Shown: positions 17,427-26,562, numbered from the stretch's first letter. The stretch is 64,000 nt of DNA from Rhizobium sp. ICMP 5592 (GCF_009498525.1 NZ_QSNT01000001.1:1573083-1637082), one strand, 5' to 3'. The notes: generated from the sequence alone by a model not told the origin. Program-made: numbers and translations.

Positions 17427-18599
17427 ATGCAACTAAAAATTGGGATTTTCTGTGTTCTTGCCTGCCTTTTGACGGGTTGTGCGTTACCTGATTCTGGTCC
17501 GAAGACCTCACGGATATTGGAAGAAGCGGCTGGGCGAGCCTCGCCACCGTTTGCCTTGGTCGATGTCAGTTCGCCGTCGCTTGTAAGGAATGTGGAGCGC
17601 CCGCGTCCGAGCCTTGCTGCCAGATTTGGCGAAGGACCGCGCGATCCCGGTTTGCGCATCGCTGTTGGAGATGTGGTTTCGGTCAATCTCTGGGAGGCGC
17701 CGCCCGGCAGTCTGTTCGGCACGGCTGCCAGCAGCACCGGCCAGCAACAGGCTTCCGGCAGCTCGGTGACCATTCCGCCTCAGGTGGTGAGCAGCGACCG
17801 GACCATCGGCATTCCCTATGTGGGCCGCATCAATGCTGCCGGACGCACGCCTGCGCAAGTCGAGAGCATGGTGGTAGCGGCGCTTGCCGGCAAGGCGGTG
17901 CAACCGCAGGCGCTGGTGACAGTGCAGCAGAGCACGGCCAATACCGTGACCGTTACCGGTGAAGTTGCTGGCGGTGCGCGTGTCACGCTATCGCCGGCGG
18001 GGGACCGCATATTGGATGTGATTGCCGCTGCGGGCGGATTGCGCGCTGGGGTCAGCGAGAGCGTGGTCTATTTGACGAGAAGGGGAGCAACCATGGCTCT
18101 CCCCTTCGAGACGATCGTCCAGTCGCCGCGTGAGAATATACGGCTGCGTCCGGAGGATGTGGTGACGGTGGTGCGTGAACCAAGGACCTTTACGATTCTT
18201 GGTGCGACCGGACAAAATGGGGAAGTGCCGTTCAGCTCGCAACGCGTCACCATGGCAAATGCCGTGGCGCGCGCAGGCGGGCTCCAGGACAACCGTGCCG
18301 ACGTGACGGGTGTATTCCTGCTCCGCTACGAACCGCTTGATGTCGCGCGCAGGGTCGTTCCGCCGAATAATCCGTTGCTACGCAGAGGGACCGCAGTTCC
18401 GATCGTCTACCGGTTCAATCTGAAGAACGCGACGACGTTGCTGGCCATGCAGAGTTTCGAAATCCAGCCGCGCGACATCGTTTACGTGTCCAACGCGAGC
18501 TCGGTCGATGTGCAGAAGTTCATGGGCTTGTTCCAGGGCCTCACCTCACAGGCACTATCCGCCACATCCGTCGGCATATCCGCGGCAGCGGCGAATTGA
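17427..18599 (+). CDS. Outer-membrane polysaccharide export lipoprotein (Wza/KpsD-like OPX)
   Basis: The product of 390 residues starts with a lipoprotein signal peptide ending in the lipobox LTGC (Cys at about residue 18). The Poly_export domain follows, with LRIAVGDVVSVNLWE and IPYVGRINAAGRTPAQVE, and then two SLBB-like domains: VTVTGEVAGGARVTLSPAGD with ILDVIAAAGGL, and FTILGATGQNGEVPF with ANAVARAGGL. OPX proteins form the outer-membrane channel joined to KpsE. The length is between that of Wza and KpsD. A TTG at 17421 is an alternative start two codons upstream. This is the only OPX protein in the window although there are two KpsE proteins. Confidence 0.9.
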   Translation: MQLKIGIFCVLACLLTGCALPDSGPKTSRILEEAAGRASPPFALVDVSSPSLVRNVERPRPSLAARFGEGPRDPGLRIAVGDVVSVNLWEAPPGSLFGTAASSTGQQQASGSSVTIPPQVVSSDRTIGIPYVGRINAAGRTPAQVESMVVAALAGKAVQPQALVTVQQSTANTVTVTGEVAGGARVTLSPAGDRILDVIAAAGGLRAGVSESVVYLTRRGATMALPFETIVQSPRENIRLRPEDVVTVVREPRTFTILGATGQNGEVPFSSQRVTMANAVARAGGLQDNRADVTGVFLLRYEPLDVARRVVPPNNPLLRRGTAVPIVYRFNLKNATTLLAMQSFEIQPRDIVYVSNASSVDVQKFMGLFQGLTSQALSATSVGISAAAAN

Positions 18600-18641
18600 T
18601 GAAGATCTCGTAGTTCTAGTTTGCGTATGAAGGAGGTCGGG

Positions 18642-18725
18642 ATGCGTGCACGAGCAGAAAGAGGCCATCACCATGATGTCAGGCTTACGGACTGCTCTGC
18701 GCACCGGCTGGTCACGGAGAGTTGA
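18642..18725 (+). CDS. Possible 27-residue leader ORF before FkbM gene
   Basis: AAGGAGG at 18630-18636 is a near-perfect Shine-Dalgarno sequence 5 bases before this ATG. The frame encodes MRARAERGHHHDVRLTDCSA and seven more residues, and ends TGA at 18723-18725, one base before the ATG at 18727 of the methyltransferase. It could couple translation into that gene. The same ribosome binding site could instead serve GTG at 18646, in frame with the methyltransferase and 9 bases away, so the call is uncertain. Confidence 0.3.
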   Translation: MRARAERGHHHDVRLTDCSAHRLVTES

Positions 18726-18726
18726 C

Positions 18727-19590
18727 ATGAGTACGTCACCGCTACTTCACCTTCATGAACTCATGGCATTTGATCGGCGCCAGGCCGAGACGGCAATCCT
18801 GCAGCGTGTGACCAGCACCTATCTCGGTGACCACACGGCTTTGGTGCGTGTCCTCGGGCGTTATAAGCTGTATGTGGACACGCGCGACAGAGGTTTCGGC
18901 TCCCACATCCTGCTTGATGGCTTTTGGGAAATCTGGCTCACGCTCTTCTGTGCCCGCAACGTCAAACAGGGCATGACCGTCGTCGATGTCGGTGCGAATT
19001 TCGGATATTATTCCGTACTTCTGGCCGAACTTGTCGGCGACGAGGGCCAGCTTATCGCTGTGGAGCCCAATCCCCATGCTGCGGATTTCCTGAACCGCAG
19101 CGTCGATCTGAATGGCCTGTCCAGGCGAACGAAGATCGAGACTGTCGCTCTCAGCAACATCCACGACGAATGGGCGCCGCTTTATATTCCCCGAAGCGAG
19201 CCGAAGAATGCATTGATCGTTTCCGACCGCTTTGTTCCGAACGCTGAAAGCGGCGCGGTGGTCCAGGTTCCGGTCACGACGCTGGATCGGCTTTGTGCCG
19301 CTTCCATGCGGATCGATTTCATCAAAATCGATGCCGAGGGAGCGGAGGAGGCTATCTTCGAGGGAATGAGCGAGACGATCGCCCGCCACAAACCGATCAT
19401 CGTCGTCGAATTCAACGCTGCGCGCTATGTCGACGCTGGCGGCTTCCTTGACCGATTGACCGCTGTCTACGGATCGCTCCGACGCCTCGATTTCAGCGGC
19501 GAGGCCGTGTTGGTCACGCGCGAGCAGCTTCTGACTGAGTATGGGGGCGACGATTCGCTTCTCGTCCTTTCCCGCGACAAGCCGGCCTGA
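18727..19590 (+). CDS. FkbM-family methyltransferase
   Basis: The product of 287 residues has the FkbM SAM-binding motif VVDVGANFGYYSVLL, a VEPNPHAADFLNRS acidic loop and FIKIDAEGAEEAIFEGM. It lacks the DUF4214-like N-terminal module of the FkbM gene at 7272-8474, so the two are not simple duplicates. The ATG at 18727 has GGAGA at 18716-18720. GTG at 18646 would add 27 residues and has a stronger but more distant AAGGAGG, so both starts are possible. It probably methylates a capsule sugar. It heads a plus-strand group with the following glycosyltransferase and the unknown gene. Confidence 0.85.
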   Translation: MSTSPLLHLHELMAFDRRQAETAILQRVTSTYLGDHTALVRVLGRYKLYVDTRDRGFGSHILLDGFWEIWLTLFCARNVKQGMTVVDVGANFGYYSVLLAELVGDEGQLIAVEPNPHAADFLNRSVDLNGLSRRTKIETVALSNIHDEWAPLYIPRSEPKNALIVSDRFVPNAESGAVVQVPVTTLDRLCAASMRIDFIKIDAEGAEEAIFEGMSETIARHKPIIVVEFNAARYVDAGGFLDRLTAVYGSLRRLDFSGEAVLVTREQLLTEYGGDDSLLVLSRDKPA

Positions 19591-19631
19591 GGTCGCTGTC
19601 CAAATAGGCAATGATGGTGGGAGAGGTAAGA

Positions 19632-20957
19632 GTGGGTCAGACGATTCTCTACGACGGTCTCAACCTTTCGCTCAAGAAAGGCACGGGTGTCGCCACCTAT
19701 ACCCGGAGCCTGATGTCGACGGCGCAGGCCCTCGGCTACAAGACTGGCGTCGTCCATGGCATTCAGGGAAACATCCCACGCGACCCGATGTTGCGGGAGG
19801 TCATCCTGTTCGATGACAGCAGCGAACGTCCAACCGGACCGCTCTTCCTCGCCCGGCGCTGGCTGCGGCGGCGCATTGCCGCTCCGTTCGGGCTGAAGCC
19901 CGTACCCATTCCGCTAAACGGCACGGTCATCCTGAAATCACTTCAGGCACAACTTGGCGATTCCGGATTGCTCTACGCCTCGAACGACTTGTTCAATCTC
20001 GCGCGTCATCATTTCAAGCGCTATGGCAACAATCTCGCCTTGAGCTTCGAGAGCCAGCCGGATCTGCTGCATTGTACCTACCCGATGCCGATCGCCGCGA
20101 AGAAGGCGTTGAATGTCTACACGATCCACGACCTCGTGCCGTTGCGGCTGCCTTATCTGACAGAGGACGACAAGCGCTATCATTATAGGATGCTGCGGTC
20201 TTTGGCGCGTCGCGCGGACCATATCATCACGGTCTCCGAGACGTCCCGCGCCGACATCATCAAGGTGTTGGGCATAGATGAAAAGCGTGTCAGCAATACC
20301 TACCAGGCCGTCCAAGTGCCGGATGCACTCCGCGCCAAGCCGGACGACGTGGTGGCCGACGAGATCGCCGGCATCTTCCATCTGGACTGGAAGGGATACT
20401 TCCTGTTTTTCGGCGCCTTCGAACCGAAGAAGAATATTGCCCGCCTGATCGAGGCTTACCTTGCCAGCAAGACGGACCTGCCGCTGATCATTGTCGGAGC
20501 ACCTGGGTGGAAGGGTGATGCAACGCAAGAACTGATCGACGACGAGCGTTTTCGTTTCTTTCGGCGTGCCGATGATCGAATCATTCCGCAGCGCCAGATC
20601 CAGCGTTTCGATTTCGTCTCCTATCCTCTGCTCATTAGCCTGATCAGGGGCGCGCGAGCGGTGCTTTTCCCCTCGCTTTACGAGGGCTTCGGATTGCCGG
20701 TGCTTGAATCCATGCAGTTGGGGACGCCTGTGCTCAGTTCGACGGAGGGATCTATTCCCGAAATTGCCGGCAAGGCTGCCTTGCTCGTCGACCCGTACAA
20801 TACCGATGACATGCGCAAGGCCATATCCAGCCTCGCGCAGGATGACGGGCTTTGCTCGCATTACGCCGAGGTTGGTCCGAAGCAGGCTGCTCGTTTTTCC
20901 GCGGACCGATACCATCAACGGGTTGGCGAGCTCTATGACACTCTCTTCCATGGATAG
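19632..20957 (+). CDS. Glycosyltransferase, GT4-like
   Basis: GTG at 19632 is preferred because GGGAGAGG ends 5 bases upstream; ATG at 19611 is in frame but has no ribosome binding site. The 441-residue product has a GT-B layout. VYTIHDLVPLRLPYL lies in the acceptor half. FLFFGAFEPKKNIARLIEAY and SLYEGFGLPVLESMQLGTPV, with the E-x7-E donor motif, lie in the second half. It resembles the enzyme at 8471-9832 in motif layout (HDLIPLS, GTIEPRKN, SFAEGYGMP). It should act in the cytoplasm on the capsule repeat unit; the sugar is unknown. Confidence 0.88.
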   Translation: MGQTILYDGLNLSLKKGTGVATYTRSLMSTAQALGYKTGVVHGIQGNIPRDPMLREVILFDDSSERPTGPLFLARRWLRRRIAAPFGLKPVPIPLNGTVILKSLQAQLGDSGLLYASNDLFNLARHHFKRYGNNLALSFESQPDLLHCTYPMPIAAKKALNVYTIHDLVPLRLPYLTEDDKRYHYRMLRSLARRADHIITVSETSRADIIKVLGIDEKRVSNTYQAVQVPDALRAKPDDVVADEIAGIFHLDWKGYFLFFGAFEPKKNIARLIEAYLASKTDLPLIIVGAPGWKGDATQELIDDERFRFFRRADDRIIPQRQIQRFDFVSYPLLISLIRGARAVLFPSLYEGFGLPVLESMQLGTPVLSSTEGSIPEIAGKAALLVDPYNTDDMRKAISSLAQDDGLCSHYAEVGPKQAARFSADRYHQRVGELYDTLFHG

Positions 20958-20975
20958 ATCGGGGAGGATAATTGC

Positions 20976-22031
20976 ATGACGATCCTCTTTGCTTTTGGCA
21001 TGCCAGGCGTGATGTCATCCTGGGGCGCTGCGGCGCTTCATGCGGTGGCGCGCGAAGCATATGGCGAGTACGCGGTCATTTCGACCGATAAGGTCGAGGA
21101 TCTCAGGCAGCATGTACAAAACCGGACGAAGGCACATGCCGTCCTTGTTTCACAGTTTCCTGAGGCGAAGCTGTCAGAGCTGATCCTGCGCGTGAATCTG
21201 CCCTACATGCTGTTCCTCGAAAATCCGATTGATGCCGTTTCCTATCTCGCGCGCTCCACCGAACAACAGGATCTCGGGCTGGTCAGGGCCGTCTCGGCAA
21301 GCCTTGCCTGCCTCGAACCCATCGCGCATGCTCCCACCGCGCTTATCATGCGCCGCAACGACGTTGTCGGACGAAGCGGTATCGACATGCTGCTGAAGCG
21401 GATAGACGAACATTTCAGCATCGATCTCACAGCCGATCAGATTGCCAATGCCTTGCTGCACCTTGGCATGACGGCGCCGGGTAAAAAATTGCTGGCAACA
21501 CCACCGAAGCTGGAGGAGGCAGCGGCGGCGGTCATTGCCGGGTATGCGCCGCCACAGAAAGGCGGATCTGAACTCAGCCAACCTCTGCGTCAGGCGATCG
21601 AGAAGGTTCTCCTTCCGCTGGAGATCGGGCATGGCGATATTTCCGGGCAACCCATTTCCTGGCCGCGACAGACGTTCTTTTCAGGCGACAGACCTAACGA
21701 AAGCATCGAGGATTCGATCGATTTGACCGGTGGCGCGCGCTGTATCATCTACGGCCCTTACTTTCACCTGCCTCCCGGTCGCTGGAATGCCAAACTGGCC
21801 TTCAATATCGATGAGGACTGCTATGGTCAGATTTTCACCATAGAGGTCCATTCCGGAGAAACGCTCGGCAAGCTTCGGGTTTGTCCGGAAGGGACCGGTT
21901 CATTCGAGACGACCATGCACGTCGACATTGTCGAGCCGCAAATCCCCATTGAAATCCGATTCATGATGGACAGCGGCGCCATCGAGGGTCGCCTTTCCGG
22001 CTGGACCGTCGAATGGCAGCGCGCTGCATAG
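20976..22031 (+). CDS. Protein of unknown function with C-terminal beta-rich module
   Basis: The 351-residue product matches no family I recognise. The N-terminal part (MTILFAFGMPGVMSSWGAAA) looks like an alpha/beta domain and includes the segment YMLFLENPIDAVSYL. Such features recall sulfotransferase-like or glycosyltransferase-like capsule proteins, but no catalytic motif is clear. Residues ~260-351 (GPYFHLPPGRWNAKLAFN to EGRLSGWTVEW) look like a beta-sandwich and resemble the end of the product encoded at 2025-3005. The gene follows a glycosyltransferase by 18 bases and closes the capsule locus. Glycan binding by the C-terminal module is an inference. Confidence 0.7.
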   Translation: MTILFAFGMPGVMSSWGAAALHAVAREAYGEYAVISTDKVEDLRQHVQNRTKAHAVLVSQFPEAKLSELILRVNLPYMLFLENPIDAVSYLARSTEQQDLGLVRAVSASLACLEPIAHAPTALIMRRNDVVGRSGIDMLLKRIDEHFSIDLTADQIANALLHLGMTAPGKKLLATPPKLEEAAAAVIAGYAPPQKGGSELSQPLRQAIEKVLLPLEIGHGDISGQPISWPRQTFFSGDRPNESIEDSIDLTGGARCIIYGPYFHLPPGRWNAKLAFNIDEDCYGQIFTIEVHSGETLGKLRVCPEGTGSFETTMHVDIVEPQIPIEIRFMMDSGAIEGRLSGWTVEWQRAA

Positions 22032-22195
22032 CCTATTTGCGCCCGGCGCTCGCCCTGTTCCATTGCTCAACATTTCCCTCGGCGATATTTTTGTAAACCA
22101 ATGTTTCCTGCAGGAAATTTTGCGCGTCTTGCCCGTGAAAAGTCTTCTTTTGAATGGGAGTTGGTATAAAACTTAGCAAAAATGGAACTGTGCCC

Positions 22196-22927
22196 ATGAC
22201 ACTGACTACCGCGCCTGATGTCCTTATCGTTGACGACGACCACGAGATTCGCGCGCTCCTCAGCCGCTATCTCGAGGAGCAGGGGTTCCGCGTCTCGACG
22301 GCAAGCGATTTGCGCGGCTGCAACGACGCTCTCAACCGGCGTGCCCCGGATCTGCTGGTGCTCGATGTCATGCTGCCCGATGGATCGGGCCTTGATCTTT
22401 GCCGCGACCTGAGAAACCGCCGTCCCCGCGTACCTGTCATTCTCCTGACTGCCCTCAAGGAGGACATAGACCGGATCCTGGGGCTTGAGATCGGCGCCGA
22501 CGACTATCTCGGCAAGCCATTCAATCCTAGAGAGCTGGCAGCGCGCATTCGGGCCGTTCTTCGCCGGGTAAATGAGGACTTGTCCCCCGAGCCGGAGCAG
22601 CGACGTTATCATTTTGCCGAGATGACCCTTGACCCGCAGCTTCGTCGCGTCACCAAGGACAATGGCGAGATCATTGGGCTGACGGGCGCCGAATTCGATC
22701 TGCTCAGGGCCTTTCTCGAACGATCCGGCCGGCTGTTGTCGCGCGACCAGTTGCTGGATCTGACGCAGGGCCGGGATCGCGATCCGGCGGATCGCTCGAT
22801 CGACGTCCTGATGAGCCGGTTGCGCCGCAAGCTGGGTGAAACGGCTGAAGATCCGGTCTTCAGAACGATCCGGAATAGCGGATACCAGCTTGTCGTTCCG
22901 GTGACCGCCGTCAAGGGCGATCCATGA
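22196..22927 (+). CDS. OmpR-family response regulator
   Basis: The 243-residue product has a receiver domain with the acidic pocket DDDH (13-16), phosphoacceptor D57 in LVLDVMLPDGSG and the conserved lysine in YLGKPF. A winged-helix Trans_reg_C domain follows (~135-235; LTGAEFDLLRAFLERSGRLLSRDQLL, with DVLMSRLRRKLGE as recognition helix). The ATG at 22196 fits the family N-terminus; an in-frame ATG at 22154 would add 14 atypical residues. Its stop overlaps the histidine kinase start. Convergent macB-macA and the LTXXQ gene are likely targets (inference). Confidence 0.9.
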   Translation: MTLTTAPDVLIVDDDHEIRALLSRYLEEQGFRVSTASDLRGCNDALNRRAPDLLVLDVMLPDGSGLDLCRDLRNRRPRVPVILLTALKEDIDRILGLEIGADDYLGKPFNPRELAARIRAVLRRVNEDLSPEPEQRRYHFAEMTLDPQLRRVTKDNGEIIGLTGAEFDLLRAFLERSGRLLSRDQLLDLTQGRDRDPADRSIDVLMSRLRRKLGETAEDPVFRTIRNSGYQLVVPVTAVKGDP

Positions 22928-24213
22928 AATCCCTGGGTGCTCGTCTGGCGCTTCTCCTGTTGACGGCCATTGTTCTGGTTGTCATCACGTCGTCTTTCGT
23001 GGCGAGCCTCGTGATGCGCGGTCCCCGACCGGATATGACGATGGAGCCCGTGGCGCGCCAGTTGTCGATCCTTGCGACATTTGCTGAGCAAGATCGTGCG
23101 GCAGCCGTCTCCTCCGGCCTGGTGATTGCCGCCCTTCCGGCGGATGGGCCTCGCGATGAGCAGCTTTCCAGATTTCTGATGGAAGCGCTGGATCGTGTTT
23201 CGACCGCGCGATATGCAACCATAACCCGCCAGATGCGCGGGGAAACGACTGCCTCCATCAAGCTTTCCGATGGCAATTGGATGATGATGCCTATGCCGGA
23301 CTTCGGCCCACCGCCCGACGGTTGGACGATGCTGGTAGGATGGCTCGGCCTCATCATCACGGGAAGCGTGCTGGTATCCATCTTCGCCGCCTCGAAGATC
23401 ATGAAGCCGCTTCGCATGCTGGAGCGGGCTGTGGCCGAGATTGGCCCGGATGGAACGCTTCCGCATGTGCCGGAAACCGGCCCTGGCGAAATTCGCGTCA
23501 CCGCACAGGCCCTGAACGGACTATCCGCGCGGGTGAAGGCAGCGACGGAAAGCCGGATGCGGCTGGTGGCCGCCGCCGGACATGATCTTAGAACCCCCAT
23601 GACACGCATGCGGCTACGCGCCGAGTTCATCAAGGACGATGAAGACCGGCGCAAATGGCTCGCCGATCTGGAGGAGCTCGACACGATCGCCGATAGCGCC
23701 ATCGGGCTGGTTCGCGAGGAAATCTCCAGCGACGGCCTTCAGTGCGTGCGGCTCGATGCGATCGTAGCGGATATCGTGGAGGAGCTGGCGGCAATCGGCA
23801 TGAATATAGAAGCCGGAGAACTGCAGCCGGCGTCGATTTCGGCAGGTCTGCTGGCGGTCACCCGGGCTTTGCGCAATCTCCTTATCAATGCCGCGACGCA
23901 TGGTGAATCGGCAATCGTCACGGTCGCCCATTTCGGCGACAAAGCCGTTGTCAGAATTGTCGATACCGGCCCCGGTATTCCCGAAGAACGCTTGAACCAA
24001 GTGTTCGAACCCTTCTTCCGTATCGATATCGCGCGACAGAGATCCTTTCCGGGTGCGGGTCTCGGAATGGCCATTGCCAAGGAGATCATCTCCAGGTTCG
24101 AAGGCGAGATCGTCGTCCGCAATCGGCATCCTCGGGGCCTGGAGCAGTTGATTACCTTCAAGACTCCCAACCAGAGCGCCAGCGGCAGGCCTGTTGTCCT
24201 GACAGGTTGCTGA
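22924..24213 (+). CDS. EnvZ/RstB-type sensor histidine kinase
   Basis: The 429-residue product starts with a membrane segment (~7-29). A short periplasmic sensor (~30-133) rich in Met and Pro follows, with WMMMPMPDFGPPPDGW just before the second membrane segment (~135-155). A HAMP domain begins at ASKIMKPLRMLE. The H box is AAAGHDLRTPMTRM with phospho-acceptor H220. The ATPase domain shows RNLLINAATHG, DTGPGIPE, FEPFFRID and GAGLGMAI boxes. The ATG overlaps the regulator stop (ATGA). The small periplasmic domain suggests direct sensing of an envelope signal, perhaps a metal or a peptide. Confidence 0.92.
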   Translation: MKSLGARLALLLLTAIVLVVITSSFVASLVMRGPRPDMTMEPVARQLSILATFAEQDRAAAVSSGLVIAALPADGPRDEQLSRFLMEALDRVSTARYATITRQMRGETTASIKLSDGNWMMMPMPDFGPPPDGWTMLVGWLGLIITGSVLVSIFAASKIMKPLRMLERAVAEIGPDGTLPHVPETGPGEIRVTAQALNGLSARVKAATESRMRLVAAAGHDLRTPMTRMRLRAEFIKDDEDRRKWLADLEELDTIADSAIGLVREEISSDGLQCVRLDAIVADIVEELAAIGMNIEAGELQPASISAGLLAVTRALRNLLINAATHGESAIVTVAHFGDKAVVRIVDTGPGIPEERLNQVFEPFFRIDIARQRSFPGAGLGMAIAKEIISRFEGEIVVRNRHPRGLEQLITFKTPNQSASGRPVVLTGC

Positions 24214-24395
24214 TCATCGCAATACCAACTTCCACAGTCGGTGTGGGCACAAGAGTTGCCGCCGTGGCGGAATCTCGACGATAATTTAGCGGCGCGACAA
24301 ACAATATGCTTGCCAGAAGTATGAAAAGCTGGCTGATTGCGAGCAACGAATAACTTCGTTTGGCTTATTAAATAAAGACCCGCAAAAGGGCAATG

Positions 24396-24416
24396 TCGGG
24401 ACAATAAATGTCCCGA
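24396..24416. repeat. Perfect 8-bp inverted repeat
   Basis: TCGGGACA and TGTCCCGA flank a five-base ATAAA loop. It lies about 180 bases after the kinase stop, without a T tract, so it may be a processed 3' end or a protein-binding site rather than an intrinsic terminator. Confidence 0.5.
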
Positions 24417-24523
24417 AAACTCCTTGTTTCAGCAATGTTCAGAAATGTTGTGGCGGCCGGTTCATGTAAAATTGGTGCTGGTCGTAAGCTTTGCTCGAGC
24501 AAGCTTTTGACCGCCCCCGCATA

Positions 24524-24566
24524 CCGGCTTCGCCATGACGCCCCCCAACACGGATGGCGAAGCCGG
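24524..24566. terminator. 13-bp perfect inverted repeat near macB 3' end
   Basis: CCGGCTTCGCCAT and ATGGCGAAGCCGG pair perfectly around a 17-base loop, 38 bases beyond the macB stop codon. The stem is long and GC-rich but has no T tract. It could be a 3'-end hairpin for the macB transcript or a small repeat element of the kind dispersed in rhizobial genomes. Confidence 0.45.
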
Positions 24567-24603
24567 ATTACCCCTCAAGTCTCTACTGTTCGTTCCGACG
24601 ACG

Positions 24604-26559
24604 TCAGTCTCTTGATAGCGCCGCGACCGGATCGAGCCTGGAAGCATTGCGCGCCGGCAAATAGCCGAAGGTGAGGCCGATCATGCAGGAGCATGTGAAC
24701 GCAAGCACGATGGAACTTACCGAATAGACCAGCGTGAAATTGGAGCCAAGCCGGTTGAAGGCGAAGCCGAAGCCAAGTGCTACGGCGATACCGAGCCCGC
24801 CACCTAGCAGGCAGACGAGGACGGCCTCGATCAGGAACTGCTGCAAGATGTCCTGCCGCCGTGCACCGACCGCCATGCGAACCCCGATCTCCGCGATACG
24901 CTCGGACACCGAGACCAGCATGATGTTCATGACGCCGATGCCGCCGACGAGCAGCGAAATGACCGCAATCGCGGAGACAAGCAGGGTCATCGTACGGATC
25001 GTGCTGGTGATCGCCTGGCGGATATCGTCGGTATTGAGAATGAAGAAGTCCCTTGCCTTGTGACGACGTTCCAGAAATTGCGTCACCGCCGCTTCGGCGG
25101 TCGCACTTTCGGTGTCGTCACTGACGCGCACGGTAATGCTGCGCAACGACATGTCACCGAGAAACCGGGCCTGTACGCTGGTATAGGGAAGGTAGACCGA
25201 GAGATTGTCGCTGGAGCCGAACCCGCCTTGCTGCGAGGCGATGACGCCGATGACACGCACGGGTACCTTGCCCACGAAGACCGTCTGCCCCAAGGGATCG
25301 AGACCTTTGTCTTCAAAGAGCGTCGTGGCCGTATTCTGGTCGATGACCGCATCCTGCGCCATTCGCTTTACGCTGTCGTTGCCGAACAGGCGACCGGTGA
25401 CCAGCTTCGAACCCTTGACCGAGAAATAGGCGTCGCCAACACCATTGATCAGCGCATTGGCCTCCGTCGAACCGAAACGCACGGTGCTGCTGGTCGAGAC
25501 TGTCGGCGTGACGGCGGCGACATAGGTGAGCTTGGCCAAGGCATCGGCATCGCTGACCATCAAGGTCTTGATGCGCCCCGAGCGCATGTCCCCGAAGCTC
25601 TTGCCGGGAAAGATTTCCAGCGTGTTGGTTCCAAGATTATTGATGTTCGACAATACCTTGCGCTGGGATCCTTCACCAAGCGCGATAACGCAGACCACCG
25701 AGGCAATGCCGATGATAATGCCGAGCATGGTGAGGAACGTGCGCAGCCGATGAGCCTTGAGCGCCAGGACCGCCATGAGGAAGGCCTCGGTCAGGCGGCC
25801 GCCCAGCTCGCGCCAGCTGGCCTTGCCTGCCGCCGTTTTGGGAGAGGAGGTATAACCGCGCGGGCTTTCCTTGGGCGAGCGCCTGTCTGCAACGATATCA
25901 CCGTCGGAGATTTCGATAATACGATCAGCGCGGGCCGCAACCTTCATGTCATGCGTGACGATGATGACCGTATGGCCTTCGGCGTGCAGTTCGGCAAGAA
26001 TACGCAGCACTTCTTCGCCACTCTCCCGATCGAGCGCGCCGGTCGGCTCGTCGGCCAGAATGACCTGGCCGTTGTTCATCAGGGCGCGTGCAATCGAAAC
26101 ACGCTGCTGCTGACCGCCGGAAAGCTGCCCCGGCCGATGTCCGGACCTTTCGGCCATACCGAGGCGCTGAAGAAGAGCGGTTGCACGCTCGCTGCGCATA
26201 TGGCCGGGTTGCCCAGCATAGATTGCCGGCACCTCGACATTGCCCAGCGCCGTCAGCTCGGAGAGCAGATGATAGCGCTGGAAGATGAAGCCGAAGTGTT
26301 CGCGCCGCAGCTGCGAAAGCGCATCGCTGTCGAGTAAATGGGTTTCGGAACCGGCAATGGCATAGGTGCCGTTGGTCGGTCGGTCGAGCAGGCCGATGAT
26401 GTTCATCAGCGTCGACTTGCCGGAGCCGGAGGGACCGACAATGGCCACCATCTCGCCTTCGGCGATCGACAGATCGATGTCCTTCAGCACCGCAATGGTG
26501 CGATCGCCGGACTGATATTCGCGGCGGACGCTTTTCAGCTCTATGAGAGGGGAGGACAT
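24604..26559 (-). CDS. macB: MacB-type ABC transporter (ATPase-permease fusion)
   Basis: The 651-residue product joins an N-terminal ATPase to a C-terminal MacB-type permease. Walker A is GPSGSGKST, the signature LSGGQQQRVSIARAL and Walker B VILADEPTGALD. The membrane part has one segment at ~280-300 (FLTMLGIIIGIASVVCVIAL), a large periplasmic MacB_PCD region (~310-520) and three further segments before LDPVAALSRD. This is the full MacB layout and length. With the adaptor MacA and an outer-membrane TolC-like protein it expels substrates from the periplasm by a mechanotransmission cycle. It starts 3 bases after macA. No TolC gene lies in the window. Confidence 0.92.
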   Translation of the reverse strand: MSSPLIELKSVRREYQSGDRTIAVLKDIDLSIAEGEMVAIVGPSGSGKSTLMNIIGLLDRPTNGTYAIAGSETHLLDSDALSQLRREHFGFIFQRYHLLSELTALGNVEVPAIYAGQPGHMRSERATALLQRLGMAERSGHRPGQLSGGQQQRVSIARALMNNGQVILADEPTGALDRESGEEVLRILAELHAEGHTVIIVTHDMKVAARADRIIEISDGDIVADRRSPKESPRGYTSSPKTAAGKASWRELGGRLTEAFLMAVLALKAHRLRTFLTMLGIIIGIASVVCVIALGEGSQRKVLSNINNLGTNTLEIFPGKSFGDMRSGRIKTLMVSDADALAKLTYVAAVTPTVSTSSTVRFGSTEANALINGVGDAYFSVKGSKLVTGRLFGNDSVKRMAQDAVIDQNTATTLFEDKGLDPLGQTVFVGKVPVRVIGVIASQQGGFGSSDNLSVYLPYTSVQARFLGDMSLRSITVRVSDDTESATAEAAVTQFLERRHKARDFFILNTDDIRQAITSTIRTMTLLVSAIAVISLLVGGIGVMNIMLVSVSERIAEIGVRMAVGARRQDILQQFLIEAVLVCLLGGGLGIAVALGFGFAFNRLGSNFTLVYSVSSIVLAFTCSCMIGLTFGYLPARNASRLDPVAALSRD

Positions 26560-26562
26560 GGC

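Larger units (their letters stand above)
24214..24603. other. Intergenic region with inverted repeats between convergent genes
   Basis: No gene is visible in these 390 bases between the histidine kinase gene and macB. The region holds an 8-base-pair perfect repeat at 24396-24416, a palindrome TTGCTCGAGCAA at 24490-24501 and a 13-base-pair perfect repeat at 24524-24566. Any of these may end transcription from one side. Confidence 0.6.

Noticed and set aside
25060..26337. Plus-strand open frame of 425 codons
   Set aside because: It is antisense to macB, which has complete ATPase motifs; the frame shows composition typical of a GC-rich shadow.
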